A stretch of DNA of 8,734 bases from Vulcanimicrobiota bacterium. GTDB lineage: Bacteria; Vulcanimicrobiota; Vulcanimicrobiia; Vulcanimicrobiales; Vulcanimicrobiaceae. This document shows, piece after piece, positions 6,209 through 8,734 of this stretch. The DNA lies in contig JAFAQW010000054.1 in the NCBI GenBank assembly GCA_019245995.1, positions 1 to 8,734 of the forward strand, in the 5' to 3' direction. The position numbers and the translations under genes are program-made. Under the pieces are notes generated by a model. It saw nothing but the letters and a program-made list of their open reading frames with translations, ran no database searches and had not been told where the DNA came from. How positions within the stretch are numbered: position 1 is the first letter of the stretch; every line of letters begins with the position of its first letter.

Positions 6209-7043
6209 CGGACAGCTTCCATTCCTCGCCGGCGCGCCGCCGCCAATCGCCGCGAATTCCGGGGCGGCGCTACCCGCTCCGAAGCCCTTCGCGTACGTGG
6301 GCGATCAAGCGTCGAGCTTCATCGCGGTATTCGATAGCGAGGGCAAGGCGATTCGCCGGATTACCAGAGGCCTGCGGAATCCCGCGGGCATTTTGGTGGA
6401 CCGCGATCACGATCTGTGGGTGGCCAATCAGGGCGATTCGAACGTGCTGGAATTTGCGCGCGGTGCAACCAAGCCGATGCTGACGCTTCCCGACGGCGCC
6501 AGCAACGCGCCGTCCGACGTCGCGATGTGCCGCGACGGCACGATCTTCGTGGCCAACATCGTGGGCGGCATCGCGAAATACGTCGGCCGCAAGCACCATG
6601 CCGCGGGCTCGCTCGCGTACGGCAGCGCGGCCTTCACCAACGTGACGTGCGACGACAGCGCCAACGTTTTCGCTACGGCGGTCGTCGGCACGTCGGGCAC
6701 CGTCGTCGTTTTTCCGCACGGTCAGCAGTACGGGGCGCATTCGCTTCCGATCTTTAGCTCAAAAACGCTCGGCGGCATCAAGGCCGACAGGGCCGGCAAC
6801 ATCGTGGTCAGCGATGCGGCCGGTCACGTAACGGAATACACCGAACAGGGATATCCGACGGGCGTGACCATCGCCACGCCCGATCGGTGGGTGGACATCG
6901 CGCTCGACGACAGCGGCAAGCTGTTGCTCGCGGGCGATCAAACGAAGAACGCGGGTGTGACCGTGACGTTCCCCGGAGGCAAGACTCGCGGCGTCTATAA
7001 GGCGAAGTTTTCGCGCGTTCTCGGAGTTGCCTTCGACTCCTGA
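6135..7043 (+). CDS. NHL-like beta-propeller lipoprotein
   Basis: The product has 302 residues from the GTG at 6135, chosen for its Shine-Dalgarno and because the signal peptide then starts properly (RLRN, hydrophobic core, LAGC, Cys22). A Pro/Ala-rich linker runs to residue 51. Beyond it are repeated strands of NHL type: FAYVGDQ (52-58), NPAGILVDRDHDLWVAN (82-98), APSDVAMCRDGTIFVAN (125-141), then related copies around FTNVTCDDSANVFAT, GGIKADRAGNIVVSD and VDIALDDSGKLLLAG. This predicts five to six propeller blades facing the outside of the cell. It is not closely similar to the propeller at 3998, whose blades have a different NRVIEV-IVW pattern. Relatives include NHL-repeat and virginiamycin-lyase-like proteins, but I see no catalytic residues, so a binding role is the safer reading. 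Overlap with the transporter suggests coupled translation. Its stop is 9 nt from the stop of the convergent 7053 gene. Confidence 0.82.
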   Translation: MRLRNLVLPAVSGSIAATLAGCSSSGQLPFLAGAPPPIAANSGAALPAPKPFAYVGDQASSFIAVFDSEGKAIRRITRGLRNPAGILVDRDHDLWVANQGDSNVLEFARGATKPMLTLPDGASNAPSDVAMCRDGTIFVANIVGGIAKYVGRKHHAAGSLAYGSAAFTNVTCDDSANVFATAVVGTSGTVVVFPHGQQYGAHSLPIFSSKTLGGIKADRAGNIVVSDAAGHVTEYTEQGYPTGVTIATPDRWVDIALDDSGKLLLAGDQTKNAGVTVTFPGGKTRGVYKAKFSRVLGVAFDS

Positions 7044-7052
7044 CGCCGAGCC

Positions 7053-8027
7053 TTACGGGCCGTTGGCGCACGCGTGATAATGATTCGAATACATCGGCTG
7101 AATGCTGTAGACGACACCGTCCACGCTGATCTTCCACTGAAACGTTTGGCACAGATCGCCGATCTCCGATCCAAAGGTAAAGTTGAACCAGCCATAGGCC
7201 GGACCTGGGTCGGTGATGGACTCGAACATTTCGTGGGCGAGCGTCGAGACGGTCGAGTTGGTCAGCGCGCTCGCTCCCGACGACGCGCGGGAGGCGCAGA
7301 AGCCCACCTTCTGGTACGGTTCGACCGATGCAATGACGGGCTGGGGCACGTCTTTGAATGCCACGCTCTCGTGGTAGGCGCAAAACGAGTTGGTGGCGGG
7401 GTGGTCCGGGGAGTAGCAGACGCGCGTGCGATCGAAGCACGTGTCCGTGCCCTTCGGCAAGAAGATGTGATACATCGTCGCGTAGCCAGCCTGCTTTCCG
7501 TTCTTGACGAGTGCGGCGTGGAGAACCGTCAAGAGATCGTTTTGATACAAGAGCTTCGTGTAGGAGCGATACTTGACCGAGAACGACCCGCCCAGCGTGT
7601 AGCCTCTGGGCGACGACTTCGTATATTGCGTCAATAGCTTCGCGAACGTGCTGCCCGTGAGGTTCTTTTCGAAGCCTTCGGGATCGCCCCAACAGCTCTC
7701 GGTGTGGCTGGGGCAGTTGACGTAAATGTTGAACGATGCGGCTTCCTTCATGACCGGGCCTTTCTTATAGACCAGGTCCGCGGGATATTTGATCTTCGTG
7801 CGTGCGAGCGGGTGCGACGGCCCATTCGTTCGCAGATGCATGATGCGATACGAAAGGATGCGCGCCTGTGCGGCCATCGCGACGTCGTCGGCGCTGACGC
7901 CGATGTCGGTCCCGGCCGCAAGCGGCGGGGACGCCCCGGGAATGAGTGCTTGGCGCGTTCCGGCGCAAGCCGCGAAGGCGAGCCCGATAAACAGCAGCAG
8001 CGACAGCCGAAAGAATGAGCGTTTCAT
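7053..8027 (-). CDS. Second secreted HExxES-TDP lipoprotein, paralogue of the 2789 gene
   Basis: The product has 324 residues from the ATG at 8027, fixed by GGAGGAGG 8 nt upstream; an ATG at 8066 would put 13 charged residues before the signal. The signal peptide ends in AFAAC with Cys21, an acceptable though not ideal lipobox. The ordered motifs match the 2789 protein: LVYKKGPV then FNIYVNC near the start of the globular part, FCAYH (215-219), AHEMFESITDP (264-274), SEIGDLC (287-293) and QPMYSN (310-315), with ACANGP at the end. Distances between motifs are nearly equal (His to Cys 28 residues here, 27 there). His265, Glu266 and Glu269 form the possible metal site. A central segment with LPKGTDTCF and CYSPDH has extra cysteines not present in the paralogue. 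No enzymatic activity is established for the family as far as I know. The gene converges with the 6135 gene and is divergent from the beta-lactamase-like gene. Confidence 0.8.
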   Translation of the reverse strand: MKRSFFRLSLLLFIGLAFAACAGTRQALIPGASPPLAAGTDIGVSADDVAMAAQARILSYRIMHLRTNGPSHPLARTKIKYPADLVYKKGPVMKEAASFNIYVNCPSHTESCWGDPEGFEKNLTGSTFAKLLTQYTKSSPRGYTLGGSFSVKYRSYTKLLYQNDLLTVLHAALVKNGKQAGYATMYHIFLPKGTDTCFDRTRVCYSPDHPATNSFCAYHESVAFKDVPQPVIASVEPYQKVGFCASRASSGASALTNSTVSTLAHEMFESITDPGPAYGWFNFTFGSEIGDLCQTFQWKISVDGVVYSIQPMYSNHYHACANGP

Positions 8028-8035
8028 GCGATGTT

Positions 8036-8043
8036 CCTCCTCC
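8036..8043 (-). promoter_or_regulatory. Strong Shine-Dalgarno of the 7053-8027 gene
   Basis: GGAGGAGG on the minus strand ends 8 nt before the ATG at 8027, which decides the start. It occupies part of the 54-bp spacer shared with the divergent gene at 8082. Confidence 0.85.
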
Positions 8044-8081
8044 AGCGGAATTTGCGCCGACCGCATGAAAAAGGCTTTCCG

Positions 8082-8734
8082 ATGCGAGCCGTAGCCTTTC
8101 CACTTGCGGCGTGTGCGCTGGTCGTCGCGTGTTCGGCGCCGTCGCAGCGCGGCGCGCTACCGCCGGTGTCGAAGGTTGCCGCCGGCATTCCGAAGTCGCC
8201 GATCGTCGTCAAGGGGATGGGCACCGATCCGGCGCTCGACCGGCTGGTCGTGAAGTTCATGGCGTCGGAGCAGGTGCCCAACGCGCAACTCGCCGTTTCG
8301 GTGCGCGGCGCGACGACGTTCTCCCACGCTTACACGTATCGCGGACTCGCGAAGTCCACCACCGAGCGTTCGACCATCATGCGTCTCGCAAGCAATACGA
8401 AGGCGTGGACGTCAGGCGCGCTCTACAACCTGATCCAAGCGCACAAGATCGATCCCAACGCGAAGGTCTTCGAGTATCTCGGCATCACGAAGCCGTTACC
8501 CCGGGGCGCAAAGGTCGACAAGCGCGTCTATCAGATCACGATCGAAGACAAGATCCTGCACGAATCGGGATGGGACGATTCGAAGCCGCCCTACTACGAC
8601 CCGACCTTTCACATGCGCGACATCGCGCTGGCGCTACACCTGAAGCACGAAGTCGATCCGGTGTCCTACGTGCGGTATCAGCTGCACGAGCCGCTGCAGG
8701 AGCCGCCCGGTACGACGTATGCCTACTGCAACTT
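8082..8734 (+). CDS. Serine beta-lactamase-like (class C / family S12) lipoprotein, 3' end outside window
   Basis: The frame is open from the ATG at 8082 to the window edge, giving 217 residues. AAAAAGG ends 7 nt before the ATG. The signal peptide ends in VVAC with Cys17, so the protein is probably lipid-anchored. The serine-hydrolase motif SxxK is Ser104-Asn-Thr-Lys107 within MRLASNTKAW; it is followed by ITIEDKILHESGW, equivalent to the LLTHTSG segment of the family, and by YAYCN, where Tyr215-Cys-Asn217 is the YxN motif. The third motif (KTG/HxG) would lie past the edge. Relatives are class C beta-lactamases, DD-peptidases and esterases of family S12; which applies cannot be decided without the C-terminal half. 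A second, overlapping ATG at 8065 gives only nine codons and is ignored. Confidence 0.85.
   Translation, partial: MRAVAFPLAACALVVACSAPSQRGALPPVSKVAAGIPKSPIVVKGMGTDPALDRLVVKFMASEQVPNAQLAVSVRGATTFSHAYTYRGLAKSTTERSTIMRLASNTKAWTSGALYNLIQAHKIDPNAKVFEYLGITKPLPRGAKVDKRVYQITIEDKILHESGWDDSKPPYYDPTFHMRDIALALHLKHEVDPVSYVRYQLHEPLQEPPGTTYAYCN

Overview
This is a high-GC bacterial window with GC-rich third codon positions. It is densely packed: only about 580 bases lie outside genes. Most gene starts carry a recognisable Shine-Dalgarno sequence. It holds nine protein genes, two of them cut by the window edges, and no tRNA, rRNA, CRISPR array or insertion sequence that I can see. Eight of the nine products begin with an export signal, and seven of those have a lipobox ending in Cys, so this is largely a block of cell-surface lipoproteins. 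The mix (orphan lipoproteins, beta-propellers, a NiCoT nickel/cobalt transporter) reminds me of Candidatus Eremiobacterota (WPS-2) or related soil bacteria. That placement is an impression, not something proved by the sequence.

Layout from left to right. Bases 1-388 (minus) hold the first 129 codons of a secreted glycoside-hydrolase-like protein. Divergent from it is a cyclophilin-type peptidyl-prolyl isomerase lipoprotein (460-1065, plus). It runs head-on into an orphan family-5 peptide-type solute-binding lipoprotein (1062-2666, minus); their stop codons overlap in one CTAG palindrome. A 122-bp divergent spacer with a perfect 7-bp inverted repeat separates that gene from a secreted lipoprotein with a conserved HExxES-TDP signature (2789-3730, plus), which ends at a convincing hairpin terminator. 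After a 267-bp intergenic region come a six-repeat beta-propeller lipoprotein (3998-5107), a NiCoT-family transporter (about 5168-6208) and a second, NHL-like propeller lipoprotein (6135-7043), all on plus. The last gene starts inside the transporter gene. A second HExxES-TDP lipoprotein (7053-8027, minus) converges on this group. A 54-bp divergent spacer then leads to a serine beta-lactamase-like lipoprotein (8082 onward), cut by the window end just after its YxN motif.

The most notable pattern is the middle block: HExxE protein, propeller, Ni/Co transporter, propeller, HExxE protein in reverse orientation. The two HExxE proteins are clear though distant paralogues. Whether the block is one functional unit, for example surface proteins tied to metal uptake, is speculation. 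The overlap of transporter and second propeller is the best sequence-level evidence for coupled expression of any two of these genes.
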